A stretch of 64,000 nt of DNA from Spongiibacteraceae bacterium UBA5047 (GCA_002415025.1 DIBR01000034.1:9909-73908), one strand, 5' to 3'; positions 43,866-53,536 are shown, counted from the first letter of the stretch. Notes: a model not told the origin generated them from the sequence alone. Numbers and translations: made by a program.

Positions 43866-44681
43866 ATGACGCGCTACGCTGTCGGCGATATTCAGGGCTG
43901 CCTCAAGCCGCTCCAGTGCCTGCTCGACGAGGTTGCATTCTCTCCCGAACGCGATGAACTCTGGCTGGTGGGCGACCTCGTTAATCGCGGCCCCGCCTCG
44001 CTGCCAACCCTTGAGTACCTCTACCCCCTGCGCCACTGCCTGCGTATTGTGCTCGGCAATCACGATTTGCACACGCTGGCGCTGGCGCGCGGCGCTACCA
44101 CTCAGGGCCGCCATCCCAGCCTCGAACCCTTGTTGCAGTCGCCGGATATCAACACTTTCATGGAGTGGATCCGCACACTGCCCTTGTGCATGCGCTCCGA
44201 TAGCGGCGACTACGTGATGAGCCATGCCGGTATTCCGCCTATCTGGAGCACCCGGCAGGCACTGGCCTACAGCGCCGAGGTAAGCGCCGTATTGCGGGAC
44301 AACACGGCCATCGACGCCTTTCTCAGTGGGATGTACGGCGACGAACCGGCGCTATGGTCGGAAACCCTCAGTGGCACCACTCGCCTGCGCACCCTTACTA
44401 ATTACTTTACCCGCATGCGCTGTTGCGGCGAGGATGGCACTCTGGATCTGGCTTACAAGGGCGCTGCGGACAACATACCACCCGGCATGGCCCCCTGGTT
44501 TCGCTGGCCGGAAACCGAACCACGCCAAGAAACCCAACTGTTCGGGCATTGGGCCGCACTGGAAGGCAGGACTGACCGCGACGATTGTATTGCGCTGGAC
44601 ACCGGCTGTGTCTGGGGGCGGAGTCTCACTCTATTGAATATGGATACACGGGAATTTCACCAATGCGACTGCTCGGCCTAA
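43866..44681 (+). CDS. apaH: Bis(5'-nucleosyl)-tetraphosphatase, symmetrical
   Basis: Hydrolyses Ap4A and can decap Np4-RNA. 271 residues of metallophosphatase fold: YAVGDIQGCLKPLQ, LVGDLVNRGP, VLGNHDLHTLAL and, later, MSHAGIPPIW and LFGHWAALEG hold the metal ligands. Follows apaG by six bases. Confidence 0.95.
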   Translation: MTRYAVGDIQGCLKPLQCLLDEVAFSPERDELWLVGDLVNRGPASLPTLEYLYPLRHCLRIVLGNHDLHTLALARGATTQGRHPSLEPLLQSPDINTFMEWIRTLPLCMRSDSGDYVMSHAGIPPIWSTRQALAYSAEVSAVLRDNTAIDAFLSGMYGDEPALWSETLSGTTRLRTLTNYFTRMRCCGEDGTLDLAYKGAADNIPPGMAPWFRWPETEPRQETQLFGHWAALEGRTDRDDCIALDTGCVWGRSLTLLNMDTREFHQCDCSA

Positions 44682-44709
44682 ACACCCTCATCGCGCGAGC
44701 GCAGCACCC

Positions 44710-45804
44710 ATGAAATGCTATCGGGTCGGCGGTGCCGTGCGCGACCAATTGCTGGAGTTTCCGTACACAGAAACCGACTGGGTGGTGGTCGGCAGCACCC
44801 CGCAGGAAATGCTCGACGCGGGCTTTAAACAGGTAGGTAAAGACTTCCCGGTTTTCTTACATCCCGATAGCAACGAGGAGTATGCGCTCGCACGCACCGA
44901 ACGAAAAAACGGGCGCGGATATCACGGCTTCGACATTGATGCCCATCCCGACGTCACCCTGGAACAGGATCTCGAACGTCGCGACCTCACCATCAATGCC
45001 ATGGCCATGCTCGACGACGATGAACTGATAGACCCCTATGGTGGCAAGGCCGATCTCGACGCCCGCATTCTGCGCCACGTATCACCAGCCTTCGCCGAAG
45101 ACCCCCTGCGGGTATTGCGCGTTGCCCGCTTTGCCGCTCGCTATCATCACCTGGGATTTCGGGTCGCCGACGAAACGCTGGCCCTGATGCAGCAACTCAG
45201 CCGCAGCGGAGAACTAAAAGAGCTGGCACGCGAACGCATTTGGCAGGAGCTGGCCAAGGGGCTCGGCGAAATTTCACCCGAGGTACTGCTACAGATTTTA
45301 CAGTCCTGCGGGGCATTGCCCGAGCTCACCCCCGATTGGGCTAACAGTCTTGATGAGGCGGTGTATTCAACGATGCAGCGCGCTGCCAGCCTGGGGCTCA
45401 CTACCGAGCAACGCTTTGCTATCAGCTGCATGAACGTGCCCGCCGCCTCACTGCCGTCTGTATACGCCGCCATCGCAACACCCAAAGCATACAGTTATAT
45501 CGCGTCGCTTTATCAATCCCTGCAGCCACTACCAAGCTCGCCCGATAACGCGCAGGCTCTCTTTGCCGCGCTGGAACAATGCGATGTCTTACGCCGCCCC
45601 GAATGGCTGCAGCTCGTTATTGGCATTGAAGAGGCGCGTACGGGCGCCAACTACGACCTGTATCGCAATGCTGCCCATGCCATTACCACGGTCAGCAGCG
45701 AAGCCTTGCAGGCGCAAGGTATCAGCGGAAAGGCTCTGGGGCAGGCGCTGCGCGAACAGCGTTTGGCGGAAGTTGAACACTTGCTGCAAGCACGGGAAAC
45801 CTGA
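44710..45804 (+). CDS. cca: CCA-adding tRNA nucleotidyltransferase (class II)
   Basis: Adds or repairs the 3' CCA of tRNA. 364 residues: CYRVGGAVRDQLL, TDWVVVGSTPQEML, GFDIDAHP, RRDLTINAMAM and DPLRVLRVARFAARY are diagnostic of class II enzymes. It lacks the C-terminal HD phosphohydrolase domain of the 412-residue E. coli protein, so the short form is presumed to keep only nucleotidyltransferase function. Overlaps the next gene by one base. Confidence 0.92.
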   Translation: MKCYRVGGAVRDQLLEFPYTETDWVVVGSTPQEMLDAGFKQVGKDFPVFLHPDSNEEYALARTERKNGRGYHGFDIDAHPDVTLEQDLERRDLTINAMAMLDDDELIDPYGGKADLDARILRHVSPAFAEDPLRVLRVARFAARYHHLGFRVADETLALMQQLSRSGELKELARERIWQELAKGLGEISPEVLLQILQSCGALPELTPDWANSLDEAVYSTMQRAASLGLTTEQRFAISCMNVPAASLPSVYAAIATPKAYSYIASLYQSLQPLPSSPDNAQALFAALEQCDVLRRPEWLQLVIGIEEARTGANYDLYRNAAHAITTVSSEALQAQGISGKALGQALREQRLAEVEHLLQARET

Positions 45805-46559
45805 TGAGCAAACCCATACACACCCACCCCGTTGCCCTTGTTACTGGTGGCGCCCAACGCATAGGCCGACACGTTGCCTGCGCCCTGCATGATCGCGGAT
45901 ACACCGTGATTGTTCACTACCGTCGTTCGGCAGATGCCGCCAATACGCTGTGCGCAGAACTCAACCAGAAACGCAGTGACTCAGCGGCAGCTCTTGGAGC
46001 CGACTTCGGCAAGCCGGATGAAATTCAGCGCTTCGCCGAGGCAGCGCTACAGACCTATGGCCGGCTGGACGTGTTAATCAACAACGCTTCAGACTTTTAT
46101 CCGACGCCACTTGGCGATATCACGCCCGACGATTGGGACCGTCTGTTTGCCAGCAATGTCCGTGCGCCGCTGTTTCTGGCGCAGGCTTTCACCAAAGCCC
46201 TGTCGTCGGCGCAGGGCTGCATTATCAATATGGCAGACATCTATGCCGAAAGGCCGCTCCCCGAGCACAGTGTGTATTGCAGTGCAAAGGCCGCACTGGT
46301 GATGCTAAGCAAATCACTGGCGCTTGAACTTGCGCCCTTGGTGCGCGTGAACGCCATCGCGCCGGGCGCCATACTGTGGCCGCAGGAAGACTCTGCGTTT
46401 AGCGCACAGGAACAACGTAACCTGAAAGACAAGGTGCCACTGGGAAAAATCGGCAACCCGGACGATATCGCCAGCACAATTGTTTTTCTCGTGTGTGACG
46501 CGCCTTATATCACCGGGCAGGTCATTGCAGTGGATGGCGGCAGAACACTGTCGCAGTAA
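45804..46559 (+). CDS. Pteridine reductase / SDR oxidoreductase (FolM-like)
   Basis: 251-residue short-chain dehydrogenase: cofactor motif VTGGAQRIGRHVA, with an RRSADAA arginine suggesting NADPH; NNAS; catalytic YCSAKAALVM (Tyr-x3-Lys); and NAIAPGAILWP. The arginine-containing GAQRIG and neighbouring folK/folB point to a pteridine reductase giving dihydro- or tetrahydropterins. Substrate assigned by family resemblance and context. Confidence 0.8.
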   Translation: MSKPIHTHPVALVTGGAQRIGRHVACALHDRGYTVIVHYRRSADAANTLCAELNQKRSDSAAALGADFGKPDEIQRFAEAALQTYGRLDVLINNASDFYPTPLGDITPDDWDRLFASNVRAPLFLAQAFTKALSSAQGCIINMADIYAERPLPEHSVYCSAKAALVMLSKSLALELAPLVRVNAIAPGAILWPQEDSAFSAQEQRNLKDKVPLGKIGNPDDIASTIVFLVCDAPYITGQVIAVDGGRTLSQ

Positions 46560-46605
46560 GCCCCTGCGGGAGACTCAATGCCGGTTGGCAACGCTGGCCG
46601 ACCTA

Positions 46606-46783
46606 ATTCGCCGGCAGGGCAGGCTTCCACAAATTCCTGCCACTCCTAACCTGTGGAAGTGAACCCTGCTCGTGAATGGCTCAGCAGAGTCTCTGCGGCA
46701 CACGGGTGCGGCGCAGCGTGTAATTTCGCCTGCAAGGCAGGCTCCCCGGTGAGCATTGTAGGAGCTGGCCCTGCCGGCGAATA
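46606..46783. repeat. Cluster of three REP-like elements
   Basis: The gap between the pteridine reductase and folK (46,560-46,852, no gene seen) contains three related units: 46606-46631 and 46722-46748 on the minus strand and 46757-46783 on the plus strand. The plus reading of the third is TGTAGGAGCTGGCCCTGCCG followed by GCGAAT; the others read TGTGGAAGCCTGCCCTGCCG and GGGGAGCCTGCCTTGCAGGC. All resemble pseudomonad REP sequences and the unit at 18,700. Confidence 0.7.
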
Positions 46784-46852
46784 TTCTCAGCGGGGCTTGC
46801 CAGGCAACGTAGAATTTCCCACGGGGACCGGGTCGAGACGTGCAGCCGGGCT

Positions 46853-47338
46853 TCAAAAATTTATCTTTTCAAGCCGCTGCTCAGTGCGAACGGATAGTTC
46901 TGCCCATAACCGGGCAAAGGTTTTCCCGAGTCGCGGGTGCTTTGATTCCGGCGCGAGTTCAGCTAAAGGGCGCAACACAAAGGCGTTATAAACCACCTCT
47001 TCGCGCGGCAGGGTGACGCCATCAACCTCTCCGCTGGCGTCGCCGTAGAGCAGAATATCAAGGTCGAGCGTGCGCGAACTGAACTTGGGCATATTGGCCT
47101 CTCGCCCATGGGCCGTTTCAATGGCACGCAGTCGCTGGCCAAGCTCAGCCACCGTTAGCTCGGTAGTAAACCTAATCACCAGATTTAAAAAGGCGTCGCC
47201 GGCAAAGCCAACCGCCTCACTGCAATACACCGACGATGATTCAATATCGCCAAACTCCCGGCCCAGCGCAGCCAAACCGCTGCGAATATTAAGCTCGCGG
47301 TCTACATTGCTACCCACCCCGACGAAGACTTCAGGCAT
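46853..47338 (-). CDS. folK: 2-amino-4-hydroxy-6-hydroxymethyldihydropteridine pyrophosphokinase
   Basis: Folate synthesis kinase, 161 residues: VFVGVGSNVDRELNIRSGL, VGFAGDAFLNLVIRF, and the Mg-binding RTLDLDILLYGD. Ends PREEVVYNAFVLRPLAELAPESKHP. Overlaps folB by 8 bases, so the two consecutive folate steps are coupled. Confidence 0.94.
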   Translation of the reverse strand: MPEVFVGVGSNVDRELNIRSGLAALGREFGDIESSSVYCSEAVGFAGDAFLNLVIRFTTELTVAELGQRLRAIETAHGREANMPKFSSRTLDLDILLYGDASGEVDGVTLPREEVVYNAFVLRPLAELAPESKHPRLGKTFARLWAELSVRTEQRLEKINF

Positions 47339-47687
47339 TGCGCTGCCGGGTAATTTCTACGCAAACGGTGTCGGCTTCAGGTATGGCCTCGGGCTTGCTC
47401 ACACGCAGAGTCACAGCCGATACCGCAAACTCCTGCAACACAATGTCCGCACATTGCTCCGCAAGGGTCTCGATCAGTTTGAACTGGTTGCTGCGAATAA
47501 AGTCACCAAGGCGATCACTCACCGCTTTGTAATCGATGGTCGCGGCAATATTATCCGCTGCGGCAGCCGCGCGAATATCGGTAGCCATCTCAAGATCGAG
47601 AACAACAGGCTGAGGCACCTGTCTCTCCCATTCAAATATGCCGACAATCGTGGTTACCTTCAGACCGCGAACCAGAATTTTATCCAT
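47331..47687 (-). CDS. folB: Dihydroneopterin aldolase
   Basis: 118 residues: KILVRGLKVTTIVGIFEWERQVPQPVVLDLEM is the FolB signature, with the catalytic Glu at EWER and Tyr/Lys in IDYKAVSD; FKLIETLAEQCADIVL follows. Produces 6-hydroxymethyldihydropterin for FolK. Confidence 0.94.
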   Translation of the reverse strand: MDKILVRGLKVTTIVGIFEWERQVPQPVVLDLEMATDIRAAAAADNIAATIDYKAVSDRLGDFIRSNQFKLIETLAEQCADIVLQEFAVSAVTLRVSKPEAIPEADTVCVEITRQRNA

Positions 47688-47717
47688 CGCTTGCTCCCCC
47701 CTGTCAAACCTGCCTGA

Positions 47718-48764
47718 TCAACCCAGGCTCGAAAGCTCCGTCATCGGCCAGCGCGGCCTCACCGATACCGGCAAGGCCTCACTCAAACCCGCCTGCAAAC
47801 GACAGTATCCCGCGTAAGCGATCATGGCCCCATTGTCGGTGCAAAATTCAGGGCGAGGATAAAACACGCGGCCGCGCAGTTTGGTCATTTCCTCTTCCAA
47901 CGCTGCGCGAAGCTGGCGATTTGCGCTCACGCCTCCGGCAATGACCAACTGCTTCAAGCCTTCCTGCTTAAGCGCACGACGGCATTTGATTAGCAGTGTG
48001 CTTACCACCGCATCCTGAAAGGCGGCGGCAATATCAGCGCGATCATCGTCGTGCAGTTCACCATCGTGTCTGGCTTTACAGTCAGCCACCGTATTGAGCG
48101 TATAGGTTTTCAGGCCGCTGAAACTGAAATCCAGCCCCGGCCGGTTCACCATCGGGCGCGGAAAATCAAAGCGCTCTGCACTCCCCGTCGCCGCCAGTGC
48201 CGCCAGTTTCGGACCACCCGGGTAGCCCAGCTCCAGCATTTTGGCGGCCTTGTCAAAGGCCTCGCCGGCTGCATCGTCGAGCGATTCACCCAGCATCTGG
48301 TAGTCGCCTACCGCGTTGACCCGCACCAACTGGGTATGGCCGCCAGATACCAGCAGGGCAATAAAAGGGAATGTCGGGCGATCCGGCTCCAGCATAGGTG
48401 CCAGCAAGTGGCCTTCCATATGATGAACCCCCAGCGCAGGCACCCCCCAGCCGTAGGCCAACGCTCGTCCGAAACAGGCCCCCACCATCAGCGCGCCCAC
48501 CAAACCGGGGCCCTGGGTATAGGCCACGCCGTCGATATCGGCCGGGCCAAGGCCGGATTCAGCCAGTACCTCGGTGATGAGTGGCGCCAACTTGCGGATA
48601 TGGTCGCGGGACGCCAGCTCCGGCACGACTCCGCCAAATTCCTCGTGCAGCGCCACCTGGCTGAATAAACGATGGGCCAGCAAACCCCGGCGGCCATCGT
48701 AAATGGCTACCCCGGTCTCGTCACAGGAGGTTTCTATACCCAAAACCCTTTCGACTGCGCCCAT
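47718..48764 (-). CDS. tsaD: tRNA N6-adenosine threonylcarbamoyltransferase
   Basis: Catalytic subunit of t6A synthesis for ANN-decoding tRNAs. 348 residues from ATG at 48764 (VLGIETSCDETGVAIYD). Metal motif HHMEGHLLAPML, ATP-site residues in SGGHTQLVRV and VIAGGVSANRQLRAAL. An upstream extension would be non-homologous. Divergent from rpsU; no plsY between folB and tsaD. Confidence 0.96.
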   Translation of the reverse strand: MGAVERVLGIETSCDETGVAIYDGRRGLLAHRLFSQVALHEEFGGVVPELASRDHIRKLAPLITEVLAESGLGPADIDGVAYTQGPGLVGALMVGACFGRALAYGWGVPALGVHHMEGHLLAPMLEPDRPTFPFIALLVSGGHTQLVRVNAVGDYQMLGESLDDAAGEAFDKAAKMLELGYPGGPKLAALAATGSAERFDFPRPMVNRPGLDFSFSGLKTYTLNTVADCKARHDGELHDDDRADIAAAFQDAVVSTLLIKCRRALKQEGLKQLVIAGGVSANRQLRAALEEEMTKLRGRVFYPRPEFCTDNGAMIAYAGYCRLQAGLSEALPVSVRPRWPMTELSSLG

Positions 48765-48874
48765 TTTCACCCTCAAATTCCTGAAAATTCCGGCAATTAC
48801 AGAGAACGGCGGCCGGAAAGCGCGCATCTTACTGGCTCAATGCCAACAGCACCAGCCAAGTAGGCGATTCTGCT

Positions 48875-48903
48875 TTGCTTTTTGGCTTCACTGCGTTTAG
48901 AAT
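48875..48903 (+). promoter_or_regulatory. Candidate sigma-70 promoter of the rpsU operon
   Basis: TTGCTT - 17 bases - TAGAAT, followed by a GC-rich discriminator (TGCCCGCC) typical of growth-rate-controlled promoters, about 100 bases before rpsU. Confidence 0.5.
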
Positions 48904-49008
48904 TGCCCGCCCTTGAAGACTCGTCAAATCATTTTGCGTCGCAAAGCCGCCGCAATCCCTGAAACTTGGCGGGTTACAGTACAGTTTTGAACCAGACAGG
49001 TAATGTGA

Positions 49009-49224
49009 ATGCCTTTTGTTAAAGTCAAAGAGAACGAACCGTTTGATATCGCCCTGCGCCGTTTCAAGCGCTCCTGCGAGAAAGCCGGTGTACTTGCTGA
49101 AGTCCGCCGCCGTGAGTTTTACGAGAAGCCCACGTCTGTTCGCAAGCGCAAAGCCGCAGCAGCGGTAAAACGTCACGCGAAGAAGGTATCGCGCGAGACG
49201 AAAAAGCAGCAACGCCTGTATTAA
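49009..49224 (+). CDS. rpsU: 30S ribosomal protein S21
   Basis: 71-residue basic ribosomal protein: MPFVKVKENEPFDIALRRFK and a Lys/Arg-rich C-terminus. First gene of the macromolecular synthesis operon rpsU-(yqeY)-dnaG-rpoD, linking translation, replication and transcription. Confidence 0.97.
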   Translation: MPFVKVKENEPFDIALRRFKRSCEKAGVLAEVRRREFYEKPTSVRKRKAAAAVKRHAKKVSRETKKQQRLY

Positions 49225-49231
49225 GCCTCCC

Positions 49232-49684
49232 ATGGCAGAGCTTTCCCTAAAAGCCACCATCACCGAGGCCATGAAGGCCGCGATGAAGGCGCGGGAGAAG
49301 GAACGCCTGTCCGCCATTCGGCTGATTCTGGCCGAATTCAAGCGTATTGAAGTGGATGAGCGCATCGACATTGACGATGCGCGCTGTCTGGCCGTGCTCG
49401 ACAAAATGTGCAAGCAACGGCGCGACTCCATCAAGCAGTACGAAGACGCCGGCCGCGACGAGCTCGCCGCCGTCGAATACGCCGAAATTGAAGTCATTCA
49501 GGACTTCCTGCCCCAGGCGCTTACCGAAGCAGAGCTGGACGAACTGATTGCCCAGGCCATTGCCGAGAGCGGTGCTGACTCAATCAAGGGCATGGGCCAG
49601 GTGATGGCCATTCTCAAACCGCAAATACAGGGCCGCGCCGATGTTGGCCAGGTCAGCCAGCGCGTAAAATCACGCCTGCAGTAA
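49232..49684 (+). CDS. GatB/YqeY domain protein
   Basis: 150 residues, related to the tail domain of the GatB amidotransferase subunit. Features: MKAAMKAREKERLSAIRLIL, EFKRIEVDER and VIQDFLPQALTEAELDELI, GKGMGQVM-like IKGMGQVMAIL. A role in tRNA-linked metabolism is suggested for the family, but not shown. Commonly sits between rpsU and dnaG. Confidence 0.9.
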   Translation: MAELSLKATITEAMKAAMKAREKERLSAIRLILAEFKRIEVDERIDIDDARCLAVLDKMCKQRRDSIKQYEDAGRDELAAVEYAEIEVIQDFLPQALTEAELDELIAQAIAESGADSIKGMGQVMAILKPQIQGRADVGQVSQRVKSRLQ

Positions 49685-49744
49685 TTGCATTGGCGCCGAC
49701 AAAGCGCTGTACTACCCTCCCCATAATTTATAATCACGGGCAAG

Positions 49745-51547
49745 ATGAAAGGCCTGATCCCGCAACATTTCATAGATGAACTGCTGGCCCGCGTCGATAT
49801 AGTCGAGGTGGTGGATCGCCGCGTTCCGCTGAAAAAAACCGGGCAGAATTACACCGCCCGCTGCCCCTTCCACGACGAAAAAACACCTTCTTTCAGCGTC
49901 AACCCTGACAAGCAGTTCTACTACTGCTTTGGCTGTGGCGCCGGCGGCAATGCCATCGGCTTTTTAATGGAATATGAACGGCTGGAATTCCCTCAGGCCA
50001 TCGACACACTGGCTACCGTTGCCGGGCTCGAAGTGCCCCGCGAGCGGGTAGAAAATCCGGAGAAAGCCAGCAAGCGCAAAGACCTGCACTCGCTGATGGC
50101 GCAGGCGGCAGAGCACTACCAGCAACAGCTTAAACACCACCAAGACAGCCGGCGCGCAAAGGATTACCTGATCAAACGCGGCCTGACCGGCGAAATCGCC
50201 AAGGCATTTCAGGTGGGCTTTGCCCCACCCGGCTGGGACAACCTGTTACAGGAGCTGGGCAGCGATGAGCAGTCCAGACAACTGCTGATCGATGCCGGCA
50301 TGCTCATCAGCGGCGACAACAAGCTTTACGATCGTTTTCGCGACCGCATCATGTTTCCGATTCTCGACAATCGCGGGCAGGTGGTTGCCTTTGGCGGACG
50401 GGTACTGGGCGACGACAAGCCCAAATACCTGAACTCGCCGGAAACCGAGATATTCCACAAGGGCCGCGAGCTCTACGGCCTGTATCAGGCTCGCAAGGCC
50501 GTGCGCAACCTTGAGCGCCTGATCATCGTTGAAGGCTATATGGACGTGGTTGCACTGGCCCAGCACGGCATTCCCTACGCGGTTGCCACCCTCGGCACCG
50601 CCACCAGCGAAGATCATTTGCGCAAGGTGTTCCGCTACTGCCCCGAAGTCGTGTTCTGCTTCGACGGCGACGAAGCCGGTCGCAAGGCCGCACGTCGGGC
50701 CATGGAAACCGTATTGCCGGTGATGGAAGATGGTCGACAGGCACGATTCCTCTTTATGCCCGATGGCGAAGATCCGGATACCCAGATCCGCGCCATCGGC
50801 ACCAGCCGCTTTGAACAGCAGATTCTGAACGCCAAACCACTGGAAGATTACTTTTTCGAGGCCGTGAGCGAAGGCGCCAATGCCGATTCACTCGAGGGCA
50901 AGGCCCGCATCAGCAAGCGCGCGGCGCCGCTGATCCAGCTACTTCCGGCCGGCGTTTATCGCGAACTGATGATGGACGCGCTGTCGCGGCGCACCGGGCT
51001 GAGTGCCAGTGCACTGCACAATATCCTGCAGAATAATCCGCCGGCCGACCCTCCCCCGCCCGAACCTCGGGCAACAAACGCAGCGCCACCCCCAAAAAAT
51101 GTAGCGCCCGCGCCGCTGCCCAGCTCCAAACGCGATACCTTGTTGTATATGATCAGCCTGCTACTGCTGCACCCTTCCGCAGCACCAGCGCTGCAGGACG
51201 AATCGCTACCCGAGCTCGATAGCCCATACCTCACAACGCTCAAATCCATACTTGCACTGCTGGAAAAGCGACCGGAAAGCAGCACGGCCATGATGCTGGG
51301 GCACTGGCAAGGACAGGCCGAAGGTGAGGTGCTCACCCTGGCCCTGAGCCTCGAAAAGCCCAACTACGACGGTGAAAAGGCCGCCAGCGCGCTTCAGGAA
51401 TGTCTGCAGCACCTTCGGCAACGCCAGCACCAGCGGGAGCTCAGCAGCACGGTCGACAAACTCCGCAATGCCAACTACGCTGATTTAAGCGAAGGCGACA
51501 AACAAAAACTCAAGGAACTGCTGAGCCGCAAGGCCTCACCAGACTAG
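49745..51547 (+). CDS. dnaG: DNA primase
   Basis: Primes replication, 600 residues. N-terminal CHC2 zinc finger (CPFHDEKTPSFSV...CFGCG), RNA polymerase core with TOPRIM motifs (LIIVEGYMDVVALAQ and FCFDGDEAGRKAARR), a proline-rich linker (PPADPPPPEPRA), and a C-terminal helicase-binding domain. Start ATG at 49745. Confidence 0.97.
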   Translation: MKGLIPQHFIDELLARVDIVEVVDRRVPLKKTGQNYTARCPFHDEKTPSFSVNPDKQFYYCFGCGAGGNAIGFLMEYERLEFPQAIDTLATVAGLEVPRERVENPEKASKRKDLHSLMAQAAEHYQQQLKHHQDSRRAKDYLIKRGLTGEIAKAFQVGFAPPGWDNLLQELGSDEQSRQLLIDAGMLISGDNKLYDRFRDRIMFPILDNRGQVVAFGGRVLGDDKPKYLNSPETEIFHKGRELYGLYQARKAVRNLERLIIVEGYMDVVALAQHGIPYAVATLGTATSEDHLRKVFRYCPEVVFCFDGDEAGRKAARRAMETVLPVMEDGRQARFLFMPDGEDPDTQIRAIGTSRFEQQILNAKPLEDYFFEAVSEGANADSLEGKARISKRAAPLIQLLPAGVYRELMMDALSRRTGLSASALHNILQNNPPADPPPPEPRATNAAPPPKNVAPAPLPSSKRDTLLYMISLLLLHPSAAPALQDESLPELDSPYLTTLKSILALLEKRPESSTAMMLGHWQGQAEGEVLTLALSLEKPNYDGEKAASALQECLQHLRQRQHQRELSSTVDKLRNANYADLSEGDKQKLKELLSRKASPD

Positions 51548-51578
51548 CCTTGCCCAAAGAGAAAGTAACACTTCGCAC

Positions 51579-51608
51579 TGGTGGCAGCGGTTGCCGATCA
51601 GGTATAAT
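51579..51608 (+). promoter_or_regulatory. Candidate internal promoter of rpoD
   Basis: A perfect TATAAT at 51603-51608 lies after the dnaG stop, 124 bases before the rpoD ATG. The -35 region (TGGTGG at 51579) is poor, so the start site may need an activator or an alternate spacing. Confidence 0.4.
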
Positions 51609-51731
51609 GCGCGGCTATTTGCCCAGCGTACCAGCCCAGATACGCCCCGGCATTTCGTGTTGCCCCGACAACCGGGCGCCTCACGTTGCCAGGGTTTCGG
51701 ACAGGTACGAGTTGACGAGCATCGAGGACTA

Positions 51732-53525
51732 ATGAGCACTTCTCAGCGACAATCCAGATTGAAACACCTGATAGCCAAAGGCAAGGAACAGGGTTACATC
51801 ACCTACGCCGAGGTGAACGACCACTTGCCGGAAGACATTTCCGACCCGGATCAGGTTGAAGAAATTATTCAAATGATCAACGACATGGGTATTCAGGTGT
51901 TCGAGAACGCTCCGGACGCCGACACGCTGCTGATGTCTGGCAGCGACTCACCCGACGATATAGCCGCGGCTGAAGCTGCGGCCGCGCTGGCAGCGGTTGA
52001 ATCCGAAGCTGGTCGCACCACAGACCCCGTGCGCATGTACATGCGCGAAATGGGCACCGTTGAACTTCTCACCCGCGAAGGCGAAATCGTTATCGCCAAA
52101 CGGATTGAAGAAGGCATTCGCGAAGTTATGTCTGCGCTGGCTTACTTCCCCGGTGCGGTTGAATCCGTTATGACGGAATACGACCGCGTTGCCATTGAAG
52201 AACGCCGCCTCGCCGACATTATCAGCGGTTACCTCGACCCCGCCGACACCGTGCCCACACCTGCTGAAATTGCCGCAGCCAATGCCGCCAGCAGCGAAGA
52301 GGATGACGACGAAAGCAGCGACAATGGCCCCGACCCGGAAGAAGCAGCCCGTCGATTCGGCGAAATTCGCAAAGCCCTGAACGGCGTACAAAAGTCAGTA
52401 CAAAAGCACGGTCGCTACAGCAAGCAAACAGCGAAAGAGCTGCACAAGCTGGCCGAAGCCTTTAAGTTCCTCAAGCTCACGCCCGGAATTTTTGAGCCGC
52501 TAACCTCGTCAGTGCGCAACACATTGAATGATATTCGCGTACTTGAACGCGAAGTCATGCGCCTGTGTGTCGTTAACGCCAAGATGGATCGCAAAACCTT
52601 TATTCGCGACTATCAGGGCAACGAAACCAATCTCAAATGGCTGGACAGTCACCTTAAAGCCTACCCGCAACTGGAAGCAGTGCGCGAGGAAGTCGAGCGC
52701 CTGCAGCGTAAAATTTCGCTGGTTGAAGCCGGCTACGACCTGACCATTGCCGACATCAAAGAAATCAACCGTCGTATGTCTATCGGCGAGGCACGAGCGC
52801 GGCGCGCCAAGAAAGAAATGGTCGAAGCCAACCTGCGTCTGGTTATTTCTATCGCCAAAAAATACACCAACCGCGGCCTGCAATTCCTGGACCTGATCCA
52901 GGAAGGCAATATTGGCCTGATGAAAGCCGTAGACAAATTCGAATACCGACGCGGCTACAAGTTCTCAACCTATGCCACTTGGTGGATTCGGCAGGCCATT
53001 ACCCGCTCGATTGCGGACCAGGCCCGCACCATTCGTATCCCCGTCCACATGATTGAGACCATCAACAAGCTCAACCGTATTTCCCGGCAAATGCTGCAGG
53101 AAATGGGCCGGGAACCTACGCCCGAAGAACTGGGCGAGCGCATGGAGATGCCGGAAGACAAAGTGCGCAAGGTTCTGAAAATTGCCAAAGAACCGATCTC
53201 GATGGAAACGCCCATCGGCGACGACGAAGATTCGCATCTGGGCGACTTTATCGAAGACGGCACTATTTCTTCTCCCGTAGATTCTGCTACCGGCGAAGGG
53301 CTGCGCGAATCAACGCGAGATGTATTGGCGGGGCTAACGGCCCGGGAAGCCAAAGTATTGCGAATGCGTTTTGGCATCGACATGAACACCGACCATACAC
53401 TCGAAGAAGTGGGCAAACAGTTTGATGTGACCCGTGAGCGAATTCGGCAAATAGAGGCCAAAGCCTTGCGCAAATTACGCCACCCCACACGCTCAGACCA
53501 CTTGCGCAGCTTCCTCGACGAGTAA
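51732..53525 (+). CDS. rpoD: RNA polymerase primary sigma factor (sigma-70)
   Basis: 597 residues from ATG at 51732; upstream in-frame codons have no family match. Region 1.1 (RLKHLIAKGKEQGYITYAEV), 1.2 (DPVRMYMREMGTVELLTREGE), an acidic non-conserved insert (EEDDDESSDNGPDPEE), 2.1-2.4 (LDLIQEGNIGLMKAVDKFEY, FSTYATWWIRQAITR), region 3, and 4.2 (TLEEVGKQFDVTRERIRQIE). Intact and of housekeeping type. Confidence 0.97.
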   Translation: MSTSQRQSRLKHLIAKGKEQGYITYAEVNDHLPEDISDPDQVEEIIQMINDMGIQVFENAPDADTLLMSGSDSPDDIAAAEAAAALAAVESEAGRTTDPVRMYMREMGTVELLTREGEIVIAKRIEEGIREVMSALAYFPGAVESVMTEYDRVAIEERRLADIISGYLDPADTVPTPAEIAAANAASSEEDDDESSDNGPDPEEAARRFGEIRKALNGVQKSVQKHGRYSKQTAKELHKLAEAFKFLKLTPGIFEPLTSSVRNTLNDIRVLEREVMRLCVVNAKMDRKTFIRDYQGNETNLKWLDSHLKAYPQLEAVREEVERLQRKISLVEAGYDLTIADIKEINRRMSIGEARARRAKKEMVEANLRLVISIAKKYTNRGLQFLDLIQEGNIGLMKAVDKFEYRRGYKFSTYATWWIRQAITRSIADQARTIRIPVHMIETINKLNRISRQMLQEMGREPTPEELGERMEMPEDKVRKVLKIAKEPISMETPIGDDEDSHLGDFIEDGTISSPVDSATGEGLRESTRDVLAGLTAREAKVLRMRFGIDMNTDHTLEEVGKQFDVTRERIRQIEAKALRKLRHPTRSDHLRSFLDE

Positions 53526-53536
53526 GGCACGAAACC

